From assembly GCF_000420425.1 (NCBI RefSeq), contig NZ_ATUX01000005.1, positions 558,001 to 622,000 on the forward strand: 64,000 bases of DNA, given 5' to 3'. Made by a program: the position numbers and the translations under genes. Origin of the DNA: Schaalia vaccimaxillae DSM 15804. Lineage in GTDB: Bacteria; Actinomycetota; Actinomycetes; Actinomycetales; Actinomycetaceae. Below, in pieces: positions 1 to 8,347 of the stretch. Each line of letters starts with the position of its first letter. Within the stretch, counting starts at the first letter, position 1. The notes below the pieces were generated by a model. It ran no database searches and was not told the DNA's origin. It saw nothing but the letters and a program-made list of their open reading frames with translations.

Positions 1-759
1 TCCGATCGCCGAAACCACCGGTGTCTTGGCCGCGGCAGCTGCGCGGACCATCACCTCGTCGGAGAAGGGGAGGAGGTCCTCAACTGCGCCGCCGCCTCGT
101 GCAATGACGATGACGTCAATATCTTCAATGGCATCGAGTTCGGCAAGCGCCTGGGTTACCTCGCGCACGCAGTTGGTCCCTTGAACGGCGACCTCTCGGA
201 TCTCGAACTTGGCGGACGGCCACCGGTCAGTGGCGCTCACAACGACATCATCTTTGGCTTTCGCGTTGCGCCCGCAGATGAGGCCGATGCGCCGTGGCAG
301 GAAAGGCAAGGGCTTCTTGAAGTCTTCATTGAACAAACCTTCGGCGGCGAGGCGCCGGCGCAACTCTTCGATACGGGCGAGCAAATCCCCCAGACCTTGA
401 AGATGGAGTTCCGCTGCCTGAAGGTTGAGGGACCCGGAGCGTTCCCAAAACACTGGCTTGACCCGAGTGACAACGCGGGAGCCTTCTTCCAAAGCTGGAC
501 CAGCGGCTTCGATAACCCCCGCCCAGGCGGTGACCGTCATCGAGGTGTCGGTTTCAAGGTCGCGCAGTTTCAGGAACTGCATCTTGGCGCCGGGGCGGAT
601 CTTGTATTCGATGACTTGGCCTTCGACCCACAGGGGTGACATGCGGTCGACGTAGATCTTGATGTTCTCAGTGAGGCGCCGCAGTGGCCAGGGGTTATCC
701 CTGGTGGTGTCGGCCGCTTTAGCGGCCGGTGGAGTCTGTGGAGCGTCGGGGGTAGGCAC
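1..759 (-). CDS. xseA: Exodeoxyribonuclease VII large subunit, N-terminal part (runs off the left edge)
   Basis: Large subunit of the ssDNA-specific exonuclease VII, a cytoplasmic repair nuclease that trims single-stranded ends with XseB. The minus-strand frame is open from a GTG at 759 to the window edge, about 253 codons. It shows the OB-fold region near residues 26-125 (PLRRLTENIKIYVDRM, then LWVEGQV) and the start of the catalytic domain (RIGLICG, ATDRWP, and the conserved VIVIARGGGAVEDLLPFSDE stretch). The first 24 residues are Ala/Pro rich and probably disordered. No strong ribosome site precedes the GTG, so the start is moderately sure. The C-terminus and any xseB lie outside the window. 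Confidence 0.93.
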   Translation of the reverse strand, partial: MPTPDAPQTPPAAKAADTTRDNPWPLRRLTENIKIYVDRMSPLWVEGQVIEYKIRPGAKMQFLKLRDLETDTSMTVTAWAGVIEAAGPALEEGSRVVTRVKPVFWERSGSLNLQAAELHLQGLGDLLARIEELRRRLAAEGLFNEDFKKPLPFLPRRIGLICGRNAKAKDDVVVSATDRWPSAKFEIREVAVQGTNCVREVTQALAELDAIEDIDVIVIARGGGAVEDLLPFSDEVMVRAAAAAKTPVVSAIG

Positions 760-815
760 CCGATCAATATGCCACAGTCTGGTCACGGCGTGCTTCCGCC
801 GCGCGCCTTGGCTTC

Positions 816-950
816 GTACACGGTTACGGCCTGTTACACACGGCTGCGCGGGGGTTTGGGTGTTGTAAGTGTGTGGGTTTCCAGGGTTGTACACGGTTAC
901 AGCCTGTTGTGCACGGTTGCGCGGGGGTCTGGGTGCTGTAAGCGTGTGGG
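816..950. repeat. Two direct copies of a 62-bp sequence between xseA and the DUF559 gene
   Basis: Copy one is at 816-877 and copy two at 889-950, a 73-bp period. Both begin gtacacggttac and end gtaag-gtgtggg, with a few substitutions between them. They lie in the 260-bp gap between the xseA start and the 3' end of the downstream minus-strand gene. No gene or clear hairpin accounts for them. They could be a small intergenic repeat family or a duplicated promoter region of xseA. Confidence 0.8.
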
Positions 951-1018
951 GCGCGAGGGAACGACACGGTTAAAGTTCCCCGCACTTCATTGCGTTCCAT
1001 CGTGCGGGCCCTTCACGC

Positions 1019-2053
1019 TCACAGGTGTAAACGCCAGTAGTCCTCAGCCAGCCGGCTTGGCAGCGTTGGGATCCGCTGTACTCTGAGGATTCGGGCCAAT
1101 AGCTTGGCGCGTAGCGCGTCAAGGTTCAGCAGATCCTTCCAACCTACTCGGACCACAGTCCACCCGGCGTCCTCCAGATCACGTTGCCGCGCCATTAACT
1201 CTGCCTGTGCCTGATGAAACTCGCGTTCATTTGTCCCCATTTTGATGACGCCGTCGAACTCGATCACGATTCGCCATTTGGGCAGGGCAAAGTCTGCAAA
1301 ATAGGTGTTCCCGTTGGCAACAATCTCATACTGAGTGCGGATGTTTTGGGGCTCAAGAGTGAGCAAAACTGTCAGCAGTGCGGCCTCGCCAACCGATTCG
1401 CACCCCGCATCCGAGCCCGCGATTAGCAACCCAGCCCGCGATGCTCCCCTCAAGTGCGCGCAATCTCCTCCAGGGCTCAAGCGTTCCAATAAGTGCGCCT
1501 TGACGCCAGCTTCATGAGCACGAGAGGCTTTCGGTAAAAACCTGTCAAACTTCGATAGTCGACGGACAATCTGCGACACCGCCACGATCGCATCGGTGGG
1601 CGGACGGCTGGCAGCCATGAGCAGCGCTGTCGTTTCAAGAGAGTCAACCAACACTCCGTCGACCGCTTCCGCATCATCCCCGAGACGGGTGCTTTGTGTC
1701 GGCACCGAGTGGACCGAAGCAATGGAGTGCTCGCCTATTCGCAGCGCAGGCAGGATCTTGCGGTTGCAGCGTCCCTTCGGGCGCAACGACACATTCGGAT
1801 TTTTACACCACGGTGCAAGGCCGTGGGCAATCATCGCGGATTCGTGGGTGAAAACTGTTGATCCGCGTGTGAAGTGATTCGTCGCGAGAATCCTTGCTCC
1901 GTTTGCAAGGGATTGGGCGCGCCACATGGGCGCAGTCATATCCTCATCTTTGAGCAGCAAAATGGCGCCGCGTCGGATAGACACAGACTGGTCGGGAAGG
2001 ACTCGTCGCTGGTTTCCCTGCGTTCGGATGACTTGAGTGTGGGGCAGGCTCAT
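1019..2053 (-). CDS. DUF559-type protein: winged-helix N-terminus plus PD-(D/E)XK nuclease-like C-terminus
   Basis: The C-terminal 110 residues carry the DUF559 pattern: FADFALPKWRIVIEFDGVIKMG, then a helix with QRDLEDAGWTVVRVGWKDL. The D..EFDG acidic residues fit the restriction-endonuclease-like fold. The N-terminal part (RRVLPDQSVSIRRGAILL ... ESAMIAHGL) resembles the AbiEi-like helix-turn-helix region found in many actinobacterial DUF559 proteins. I chose the ATG at 2053 (344 aa); a TTG at 2074 would add seven residues, and GGAGG lies immediately before the ATG, which is tight. It stands alone and is divergent from ychF. The biochemical role of these proteins is not established; a nuclease or abortive-infection role is inference. 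Confidence 0.72.
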   Translation of the reverse strand: MSLPHTQVIRTQGNQRRVLPDQSVSIRRGAILLLKDEDMTAPMWRAQSLANGARILATNHFTRGSTVFTHESAMIAHGLAPWCKNPNVSLRPKGRCNRKILPALRIGEHSIASVHSVPTQSTRLGDDAEAVDGVLVDSLETTALLMAASRPPTDAIVAVSQIVRRLSKFDRFLPKASRAHEAGVKAHLLERLSPGGDCAHLRGASRAGLLIAGSDAGCESVGEAALLTVLLTLEPQNIRTQYEIVANGNTYFADFALPKWRIVIEFDGVIKMGTNEREFHQAQAELMARQRDLEDAGWTVVRVGWKDLLNLDALRAKLLARILRVQRIPTLPSRLAEDYWRLHL

Positions 2054-2106
2054 CCTCCGAGAGTGCCTTACCAATAGTCACGAGGACGACCCCAGTGGTG
2101 CGTTCC

Positions 2107-2143
2107 TGTGGATAAATGTGAGGTGTTCCAGGCCTGTGGATAG
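2107..2143. other. Two DnaA-box-like sites upstream of ychF
   Basis: TGTGGATAA at 2107-2115 is a perfect DnaA box on the minus strand (TTATCCACA), and TGTGGATAG at 2135-2143 differs by one base. They sit in the 135-bp divergent gap between the DUF559 gene and ychF. With only two boxes and no replication genes nearby, a regulatory or titration role is more plausible than an origin. Confidence 0.5.
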
Positions 2144-2188
2144 GCGATCAGTAGGGTGGGCTCGCCCGTGTCGACTAGGATTGCAGCC

Positions 2189-3283
2189 GTGTCTCTTACG
2201 ATCGGAATCGCCGGACTGCCCAATGTTGGCAAGTCGACCCTGTTCAATGCTCTGACCCGCGCCACCGTTCTGGCTGCGAATTATCCTTTCGCAACCATTG
2301 AGCCCAACGTGGGTGTGGTGCCGCTGCCGGATCCTCGCTTGGATGTGCTGGCGAAGATGTTTAACTCGGTGAAGGTGATTCCTGCAACCGTATCTTTCGT
2401 TGATATTGCGGGTATTGTGCGCGGCGCGTCCGAAGGCGAGGGCCTGGGTAACCAGTTCCTTGCCAACATTCGCGAGGCCGACGCTATCTGCCAGGTGACG
2501 CGTGCGTTCTCCGATCCTGATGTGGTCCACGTTGATGGCAAGGTCGATCCAGCTTCGGACATTGAGACCATCCAAACTGAGCTGATCCTGGCTGACATGC
2601 AGACCCTGGAAAAGCAGATCCCGCGCCTGGAAAAAGAAGTTCGCGGTAAGAAGACCGAACCCGTGGTGCTGGAGACCGCCCAGGCGGCGTTGGCGCTGCT
2701 GGAAAAGGGCGAGTTGTTGTCTGGGCCTGCGGGAGCGGATCTGGACCAAGAAGCCCTCAAATCCTTCCAACTGATGACCACCAAGCCCTTCATCTTCGTG
2801 TTCAACATGGATGCGGAAGGCCTGGAGGATGAAGACCTGCAGGCATCGTTGCATCAGCTGGTCGCTCCGGCTGAAGCGATCTTCTTGGATGCTCAGTTCG
2901 AGTCGGAATTGGTTGAGCTTGACGAGGACGACGCCCGTGAAATGCTCGCCGAATCAGGCCAAGAAGAGTCTGGCCTGGACCAGTTAGCACGAGTTGGTTT
3001 CGATACCCTCGGCCTGCAGACCTATCTGACTGCCGGCGAGAAGGAGTCGCGCGCCTGGACGATCCGCCAGGGCGATACCGCTCCCAAGGCTGCCGGCGTC
3101 ATCCACACGGATTTCGAGCGTGGCTTCATTAAGGCCGAGATTGTGTCCTTTGAGGATCTGGTTGAGCTTGGCGGCATGAAAGAGGCTCGCGAGGCCGGCC
3201 GCGTGCGCATGGAAGGCAAGGATTACGTCATGCGCGACGGCGATGTCGTCGAGTTCCGGACAGGGCTTACGTCTAAGAAGTAG
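2189..3283 (+). CDS. ychF: Redox-regulated ribosome-associated ATPase YchF/OLA1
   Basis: Obg-family P-loop protein that binds ATP rather than GTP and associates with ribosomes. The first residues carry the G1 loop [15 protein letters not shown]; the G3 motif appears as [19 protein letters not shown] and the G4-like region as FIFVFNMD. The TGS domain fills the C-terminal third ([15 protein letters not shown]). I chose the GTG at 2189 (364 aa) because AGGA at 2177-2180 is well placed and the product then starts like family members; an upstream GTG at 2156 exists. The C-terminus ends FRTGLTSKK, whereas family members generally end in FNV, and a serine integrase begins 9 bp beyond the stop. The last codons may therefore have been replaced by the element. 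Confidence 0.95.
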   Translation: MSLTIGIAGLPNVGKSTLFNALTRATVLAANYPFATIEPNVGVVPLPDPRLDVLAKMFNSVKVIPATVSFVDIAGIVRGASEGEGLGNQFLANIREADAICQVTRAFSDPDVVHVDGKVDPASDIETIQTELILADMQTLEKQIPRLEKEVRGKKTEPVVLETAQAALALLEKGELLSGPAGADLDQEALKSFQLMTTKPFIFVFNMDAEGLEDEDLQASLHQLVAPAEAIFLDAQFESELVELDEDDAREMLAESGQEESGLDQLARVGFDTLGLQTYLTAGEKESRAWTIRQGDTAPKAAGVIHTDFERGFIKAEIVSFEDLVELGGMKEAREAGRVRMEGKDYVMRDGDVVEFRTGLTSKK

Positions 3284-3287
3284 AATA

Positions 3288-3306
3288 GGGGTATGAGTAG
3301 TACCCC
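3288..3306. repeat. Inverted repeat GGGGTA-N7-TACCCC over the integrase start codon
   Basis: Perfect 6-bp arms at 3288-3293 and 3301-3306 with a 7-nt spacer that contains most of the integrase start region. It lies only 5 bp past the ychF stop. It could be part of attL, an autoregulatory operator, or an RNA hairpin over the start codon. Confidence 0.55.
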
Positions 3307-4834
3307 ATCCACACCCATACGCGCAGCCGTCTATCTCCGTATCTCTCTCGACAGAGAGATGGACGGGCTCGCCATCGAGCGTCAGCGCGAGGACTGCGAG
3401 AACCTCGCGAAGTTTCGCCGCTGGGAGGTCGTGGAAACCTACGTCGATCAGAGCATCTCGGCCTCAGACAAGACGAAGAAGCGTCCTGCCTATCTGCGGA
3501 TGGTGCAGGACTATGAGGCGGGGCTCCTCGATGCCATCGTCTGTTATGACCTCGACCGGCTCACTCGCCAGCCTCGGGAACTCGAAGACTGGATCGACCG
3601 CGCTGAGTCCCGTGGCCTGCTCCTCGTAACCGCGAATGGCGACGCCGACCTCGCCACCGACGGCGGCAGAATGTATGCCCGCATCAAGGCGGCAGTCGCA
3701 CGCGCTGAGGTGGAACGCAAGGGGGCTCGGCAGTCCCGTGCACACGTCCAACGCGCGCGGCAGGGACGCCCGCCCAAGGGCGTCCGGCCACTCGGCTATG
3801 CGACCTCCGGCGAGCTCATCGAGCACGAGGCTGAGGCCGTCAGGGCCATCTATGCCGCCTTCCTCCGGGGAGACTCGCTCAACGGCATCGCGCGCGCCCT
3901 CAGCGGCACGCAGATGGATGGCGAGGGCGCTGGGGTGCCCCACCTGCCACTCCACAGCAGAACGATCGTCCTGGAGCGCAACGCGCGGCGTGAGGCCGAG
4001 GGGAAGAGCCCCCGTCCGGTGCCCGAGGACCGCCCGTGGTCAGCGTCTACGGTGCTCGGCATCCTGCGCAACCCCCGCTATGCCGGGTATTCCGTGTACA
4101 CCTCCAAGGACGTGCGTCGGCAGGAAGCCGGGGAATCGCGTCGCAAAGCCCTGCGCGACAACCTCGTCAAAGACGAGCGCGGGAAGCTCGTGCTCGGGCA
4201 ATGGAAGGCCATCGTCGAAGCAGATCAATGGTGGACTGTGCAGAACCTCCTCGACGACCCTGCCCGCGTGACGAACCGCTCCGGCTCCACCGTTCGAAAG
4301 CACCTGGGAGCAGGGCTCTATCGGTGCGGAGAGTGTGGGGAGCCCGTGCGGACACGTGCTCGCTACTACTCCTGCAATGCCGGGCACCTCAACAGAACCC
4401 GGAGCGCTATCGATGACTTTGTCCGTGCCCTCGTCGTCGCCCGGCTCCAGAAGAAGGACCTCAAGCGTCGCAAGAAGCAGGCAGATCCTGAGGTCAAGGA
4501 CGCGTTCTCGGAGCGGATCGCTCAGCAGCGAGCCCGTATTGCCCGTGCCGAACGAGACTATGATGCTGAGGCCATCGAAGGTGCTGACCTCGCTCGCATT
4601 CGAAACGCTGCTCGGGCTGAGATTACGCGCCTTGAGGCCGAACGTCTCGCCTCTGGCACCGGAACGGTGCTCCAACCGATCCTTGGGACACCAGACCCGG
4701 CAGCGGCTTTCCTTGAGGCTCCCATCGCCCTGCAACGGACGATGATCGACACCTTCATGACCGTGACGCTCCGGCGGGCAAGGCAGGGTAAGAAAGGGTT
4801 TGATCCCGAGTCCGTTGAGATCGTGTGGAAGTGA
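3293..4834 (+). CDS. int: Large serine recombinase (site-specific integrase)
   Basis: Catalyses integration and, with a directionality factor, excision of the element. The N-terminal resolvase domain (about 8-150) has the nucleophile Ser18 in YLRIS and the typical DYEAGLLDAIVCYDLDRLTR segment. A recombinase domain follows (about 165-290, GVRPLGYATSGEL ... AIYAAFLRGDSLNGIARAL). A zinc ribbon comes next (Cys pairs near residues 344-347, RCGECG, and near 360, YSCNAGH), then a coiled coil (about 400-455). At 513 aa it has the usual size. The ATG lies inside a short inverted repeat and has AGGGG only one base away, so initiation may be weak or controlled. The nearest upstream gene, ychF, ends 9 bp before. 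Confidence 0.95.
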   Translation: MSSTPSTPIRAAVYLRISLDREMDGLAIERQREDCENLAKFRRWEVVETYVDQSISASDKTKKRPAYLRMVQDYEAGLLDAIVCYDLDRLTRQPRELEDWIDRAESRGLLLVTANGDADLATDGGRMYARIKAAVARAEVERKGARQSRAHVQRARQGRPPKGVRPLGYATSGELIEHEAEAVRAIYAAFLRGDSLNGIARALSGTQMDGEGAGVPHLPLHSRTIVLERNARREAEGKSPRPVPEDRPWSASTVLGILRNPRYAGYSVYTSKDVRRQEAGESRRKALRDNLVKDERGKLVLGQWKAIVEADQWWTVQNLLDDPARVTNRSGSTVRKHLGAGLYRCGECGEPVRTRARYYSCNAGHLNRTRSAIDDFVRALVVARLQKKDLKRRKKQADPEVKDAFSERIAQQRARIARAERDYDAEAIEGADLARIRNAARAEITRLEAERLASGTGTVLQPILGTPDPAAAFLEAPIALQRTMIDTFMTVTLRRARQGKKGFDPESVEIVWK

Positions 4835-4893
4835 CCTGGCTTCGGGGTGCTGACGTTGGGTGCCCCAGGCGGGGTTCCAGAAGCATCCAAGGC

Positions 4894-4946
4894 CGCGCCC
4901 TAGCGGGCGCGATGAGGAGCAACTGTACAGCGCCCCTGCGGGGCGC
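4894..4946. repeat. Two GC-rich hairpins downstream of the integrase
   Basis: CGCGCCC (4894-4900) pairs with GGGCGCG (4905-4911) across a TAGC loop, and GCGCCCC (4930-4936) pairs with GGGGCGC (4940-4946) across TGC. Neither is followed by a T run on the plus strand. They may weakly terminate int or bound the origin-like repeat field that follows. Confidence 0.5.
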
Positions 4947-5009
4947 GAGGTCATCCTCACAGGAGGGCGAGCACGTGAAGGTGAGTGCCCATGCGGGTAT
5001 GTGAGCGAC

Positions 5010-5386
5010 CGTGTGCACCATTGGTGTACACGGTTTCTCCTCGTTTACCAGGCAAAACGTCATCCGTGCACACTAGATGTACACCACGTGTACACCATCG
5101 AAGACCGTTGGTGTACACGGTTTCTCCTCGTTTACCAGGCAAAACGGCGTGAAAGTACAGCATGTACAGCAAAATCCGAGTCTCGTATACGCGTGCGCAC
5201 GTGAGGGTTGTACGTCGGATTACCATACCTTCTAAAAAATGGTGTACATGGTGTACTTTGAGGGGGTTTCCCTTGGTATACCAAGCAAAACGAAGTACAC
5301 CATCGCGATTTTTTGGTGTACATCATGTGTACTTGGTGTACTTTTGCTGTACATCGAGGTTGGTGTACTTTTGCTGTACATCGAGG
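5010..5386. repeat. Iteron-like field: many copies of GTGTAC motifs, including a 39-bp direct repeat and a 27-bp tandem repeat
   Basis: A 39-bp sequence beginning ttggtgtacacgg is repeated exactly at 5021-5059 and 5108-5146, with a diverged third copy around 5264-5300 (sharing the ccaagcaaaacg end). A 27-bp unit beginning ttggtgtacttttgctgtac is repeated exactly in tandem at 5333-5359 and 5360-5386. Between them TGTACA, GTGTAC and AAGTACACC variants recur more than a dozen times on both strands. The whole 4835-5653 stretch has no convincing gene. With a replication helicase in the same element, a theta-type origin (oriV) bound by an initiator is the simplest reading. A regulator-binding array for ardA is the alternative. 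Confidence 0.7.
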
Positions 5387-5653
5387 CATGAAATCGCGAT
5401 CTACGTCACATAAAGCGGCGCGCTATGGGGTGTTGCTCCCGCCTCTCATCTCTCACCTTCACGTGCTCGCCGTTAGATATGTTGTCCCGCTCCTCCTGTA
5501 TGTGGCCCATTGTCGTGGGCGCGCAGCGCCCCGGTTGGCCTGAGTATGGGTCGCAAGCGCCCCCGAGAACCTGACTGGAGATCGGGGTGCTCTCGTGCGC
5601 CCTTTCCGAGCTTGGGCTGCCCACCCCGGTCTCTACCTGCTCGGAGGTTTGCT

Positions 5654-6193
5654 ATGACTTGTTCAACTGTTGTTGCCGTCCATCCCCGTGTCTGGATCGG
5701 TTGCCTAGCCTGCTACAATGCGGGCCGACTTGTGGGCGACTGGTTCGACGCCGAGGCTGCGGACGAGGTCACCCCTGAGGACTTGTACGATCACCCCGCC
5801 TCTCACGAAGAGCTCTGGGTTTTCGACCTCGAAGGCTTTCCGCGAGGAGCTGGCGAGATGTCCCCGACTGCTGTTGTGTCATGGGGTGAGCTTTTCGAGG
5901 AGGTGGGGGAGCACCGGTGGAGCGCCCTGCTGGCATGGGTGGAGACAGGCTGCTACGTGGTCGACTCCGACGATCTGCCTTGCGTGTCTGAATTTGAGGA
6001 TTGTTTCTGTGGCTGCTGGGACAGTGAGTCCGATTGTGCCGCACACCTCGCCGACGAGCTAGGCATCTGGGATGAGGTTCCTGAACACCTGCACTCATAT
6101 TTCGACCTTGATGCCTGGTGGCGAGACGGGCGTCTCGACTACGCCGTCGCCGACGCCCCTGATGGCGGTGTCTTCATCTTCCGTTCCCGCTGA
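5654..6193 (+). CDS. ardA: Antirestriction protein, ArdA family
   Basis: ArdA proteins are acidic DNA mimics that occupy type I restriction enzymes and protect incoming mobile DNA. This product (179 aa from ATG 5654, with GGAGG at 5643-5647) has the family opening WIGCLACYNAGRLVGDWFDA. It is strongly acidic throughout (ELWVFDLEGFP, FEDCFCGCWDSESD, YFDLDAWWRDGRLDYAVAD), and its length matches the family (about 165-180 aa). It lies between the iteron field and the restriction-modification cassette and is closed by a strong terminator. An antirestriction gene beside the element's own restriction system is a notable combination. Confidence 0.88.
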   Translation: MTCSTVVAVHPRVWIGCLACYNAGRLVGDWFDAEAADEVTPEDLYDHPASHEELWVFDLEGFPRGAGEMSPTAVVSWGELFEEVGEHRWSALLAWVETGCYVVDSDDLPCVSEFEDCFCGCWDSESDCAAHLADELGIWDEVPEHLHSYFDLDAWWRDGRLDYAVADAPDGGVFIFRSR

Positions 6194-6202
6194 ACTCACA
6201 CC

Positions 6203-6244
6203 CGAACCCCCAGAGGTCTTACCGGCCTCTGGGGGTTCGTTTTT
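6203..6244 (+). terminator. Intrinsic terminator of ardA
   Basis: A perfect 14-bp stem (6203-6216 with 6226-6239; arms cgaacccccagagg and cctctgggggttcg) with a 9-nt loop, followed by TTTTT at 6240-6244. It lies 10 bp behind the ardA stop. Confidence 0.9.
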
Positions 6245-6337
6245 CAGGGAAAACCCCTCTTTTTGCTGCCGTGTCAGGCTGTTCTCAATGCAATATATCT
6301 GATACAATCTTAGGTAGAAAGACGTGCCAGTGAGAGG

Positions 6338-8347
6338 ATGAACGTGGCAAACGAAAAGGCGACGGACCAGATCGTCCGTGACATGTTGCGTGAAATCGGC
6401 TTCGAGCGTCCTTGGGAACAGGACGGTGGTCCGCAGTGGAAGCGAGACGCCCTTAAGGGTGGGTCGAAGTCCGCCTCGGCCAGCGCTGAGGGCAAGCCCG
6501 AGTTCGTCTTTGTCTCAGGTGGTTTCGTTGTCGTGGTCGAGGACAAGAAGGACGTGCAGCGCACGCGCTACCTCGTCGATGGCGACCTGACCACTGAGTA
6601 TCCCTACCGTGCCGACTACGCCCTCAACGGGGCTATTCACTACGCGAAGACGATGCTCGCCAACGGCATCCCGCTTGACAAGGGTGTCTTCGCCGTAGGT
6701 ATCGGCGGTGGCGAGGTCCACCACGAGATCGCCGTGTCCTACGTCGCTCCTGGCTTCGTCAAGCACCTTGACGACCTTGACAATCTCGACGTGTTCTCCG
6801 AGAAGGAGATCGGCGAGTACTACGCCGTTCAGGTCCTCGGGCAGCGCCCTCACGCAGAAGTTCAGCTCGACGATGTTCGAGCCGCAGCAGAGCGCCTGCA
6901 TGAAGGAATGCGCAACTATGGATCGGTCGAAAATGACCGAAAAGCACCGCTCGTCTCGGCTATTCTCCTCGCTCTCCAGAATCCCTACTTTGATATTGAT
7001 CGCTTGATGAGTATTACGCCGGGTAACAACTATCAAGTTTGGGACGGACGTATCATCTATGACGCCGCCGAGCAATATATGAAATCTGAGGCGCTCATGC
7101 CGCAAGCCAAGATTGGCACGCTCCTTGACCAGTTCGCCTTCATTAAGCAAGCGCCCCAGCTCAACCGTTCACATCGTGATCTAGGAGAGTCGCCCCTGAA
7201 GTGGATGGCGCGGATCCTAGAGGATGAAGTCTTCCACGTTGTTACCGACCCTTCAATGACGGCTTTTGATGTGCTCGGAAACTTCTACCACGAGTTCATC
7301 TCCTATGGCGGAGGTGACGGCTCAGGCCTCGGCATTGTACTCACTCCTGAGCATGTCACCACGCTCATGGCTGAGCTTATCGACGTCAACGCCACCGACT
7401 ACGTTCTCGACCCTACGGCGGGTACTGCATCGTTCCTTATCGCAGCCATGCAACGGATGTTCGACGACGCCGGAGACAATGCCGCGCTTCGCGAAGACAT
7501 CCGAAAGAATCGTCTCTACGGGATCGAACTTCAGGACAAGCTCTTTGCTATCGGCACAACGAACATGATCCTGCGGGGTGATGGTAAAGCAAACTTCCGC
7601 CGCGATTCCATCTTTGAGGCACCCATCTACGAGATGCGCGGCGACGAGAAACTCTCCGACGGAACTTGGGTAATGGGGCACGGCTTTACCAAGGTGCTTC
7701 TCAATCCGCCTTACTCGCAGGCTAAGGGCAAGAAAACCCGAAACCTCTCCGAACTCGCTTTCATTGAACGTGCCCTTGAGTTCCTCAACCCTGGCGGCAA
7801 GCTCGCCGTCATCGTGCCTCAGTCTGCGATGGTCGGCAAGACCAAGGAGGACAAGGCTCGTAAACGCTATATCCTGGAACACCACACGCTTGAAACCGTC
7901 ATCACGATGAACCCGATGACTTTTGCCAACTCCGGGCACACACCGCACACGGTTATCGCGATCTTCACGGCTGGCCGCAAACACCGTGATGACCACGTAG
8001 TTCGTTTCGTGAACTTCGAGAAGGATGGCTGGGTTGTCGCCCCGCACCGTGGCCTCGTGGACGACGGCACGGCCGCCTCGCGCCGTAAGCACCTCCTGGA
8101 GGTCCTGCGCGGTGACGCACAGGACGACACGAGCTTCATCGTCCGCTCCGAGGTCACCGCCGAGGACGAATGGCAGCACAGTTACTTCTACTTCAACGAC
8201 GTGCCACCGGCCTACGAAGACTTCATGAAGACCGTCGCCGACTACGTGTCTTGGCAGGTGGACATGCACGCCCACGGGCTCGGCGACCTCATCACACCAT
8301 CGGTGAGCGTCACTAGCGACGAGGAGGGGGCGAATGAGCGTCCTTGA
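6338..8347 (+). CDS. Restriction-modification fusion: N-terminal PD-(D/E)XK nuclease plus N6-adenine methyltransferase (type I/IIB-like)
   Basis: The product is 669 aa. The N-terminus has a nuclease signature: P54-E55 followed by E68-D-K70 after a hydrophobic strand (FVVVVEDKK). The middle and C-terminal parts form an HsdM-like methyltransferase with an AdoMet motif (LDPTAGTASF, about 357-366) and the catalytic NPPY at 456-459. No separate HsdR lies in the element, so cleavage and methylation would reside in one chain guided by the downstream specificity subunit, as in BcgI-type (type IIB) systems; the BcgI comparison is inference. The gene overlaps the specificity gene by 14 bp, so translation is coupled. 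Confidence 0.85.
   Translation: MNVANEKATDQIVRDMLREIGFERPWEQDGGPQWKRDALKGGSKSASASAEGKPEFVFVSGGFVVVVEDKKDVQRTRYLVDGDLTTEYPYRADYALNGAIHYAKTMLANGIPLDKGVFAVGIGGGEVHHEIAVSYVAPGFVKHLDDLDNLDVFSEKEIGEYYAVQVLGQRPHAEVQLDDVRAAAERLHEGMRNYGSVENDRKAPLVSAILLALQNPYFDIDRLMSITPGNNYQVWDGRIIYDAAEQYMKSEALMPQAKIGTLLDQFAFIKQAPQLNRSHRDLGESPLKWMARILEDEVFHVVTDPSMTAFDVLGNFYHEFISYGGGDGSGLGIVLTPEHVTTLMAELIDVNATDYVLDPTAGTASFLIAAMQRMFDDAGDNAALREDIRKNRLYGIELQDKLFAIGTTNMILRGDGKANFRRDSIFEAPIYEMRGDEKLSDGTWVMGHGFTKVLLNPPYSQAKGKKTRNLSELAFIERALEFLNPGGKLAVIVPQSAMVGKTKEDKARKRYILEHHTLETVITMNPMTFANSGHTPHTVIAIFTAGRKHRDDHVVRFVNFEKDGWVVAPHRGLVDDGTAASRRKHLLEVLRGDAQDDTSFIVRSEVTAEDEWQHSYFYFNDVPPAYEDFMKTVADYVSWQVDMHAHGLGDLITPSVSVTSDEEGANERP

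Noticed and set aside
2078-2854. 258-codon minus-strand open frame over ychF
   Set aside because: Antisense to a certain gene, with His/Arg/Gln-rich low-information sequence.
4040-4960. 306-codon minus-strand open frame over the integrase
   Set aside because: Shadow of the serine recombinase; no motifs and no ribosome site.
5010-5386. Possible CRISPR array in the repeat field
   Set aside because: Repeat units differ in length (39, 27 and shorter), spacers are irregular or absent, motifs occur on both strands, and no cas genes are present.
7322-8275. 317-codon minus-strand open frame
   Set aside because: Antisense shadow of the methyltransferase fusion, caused by codon bias; no domain visible.
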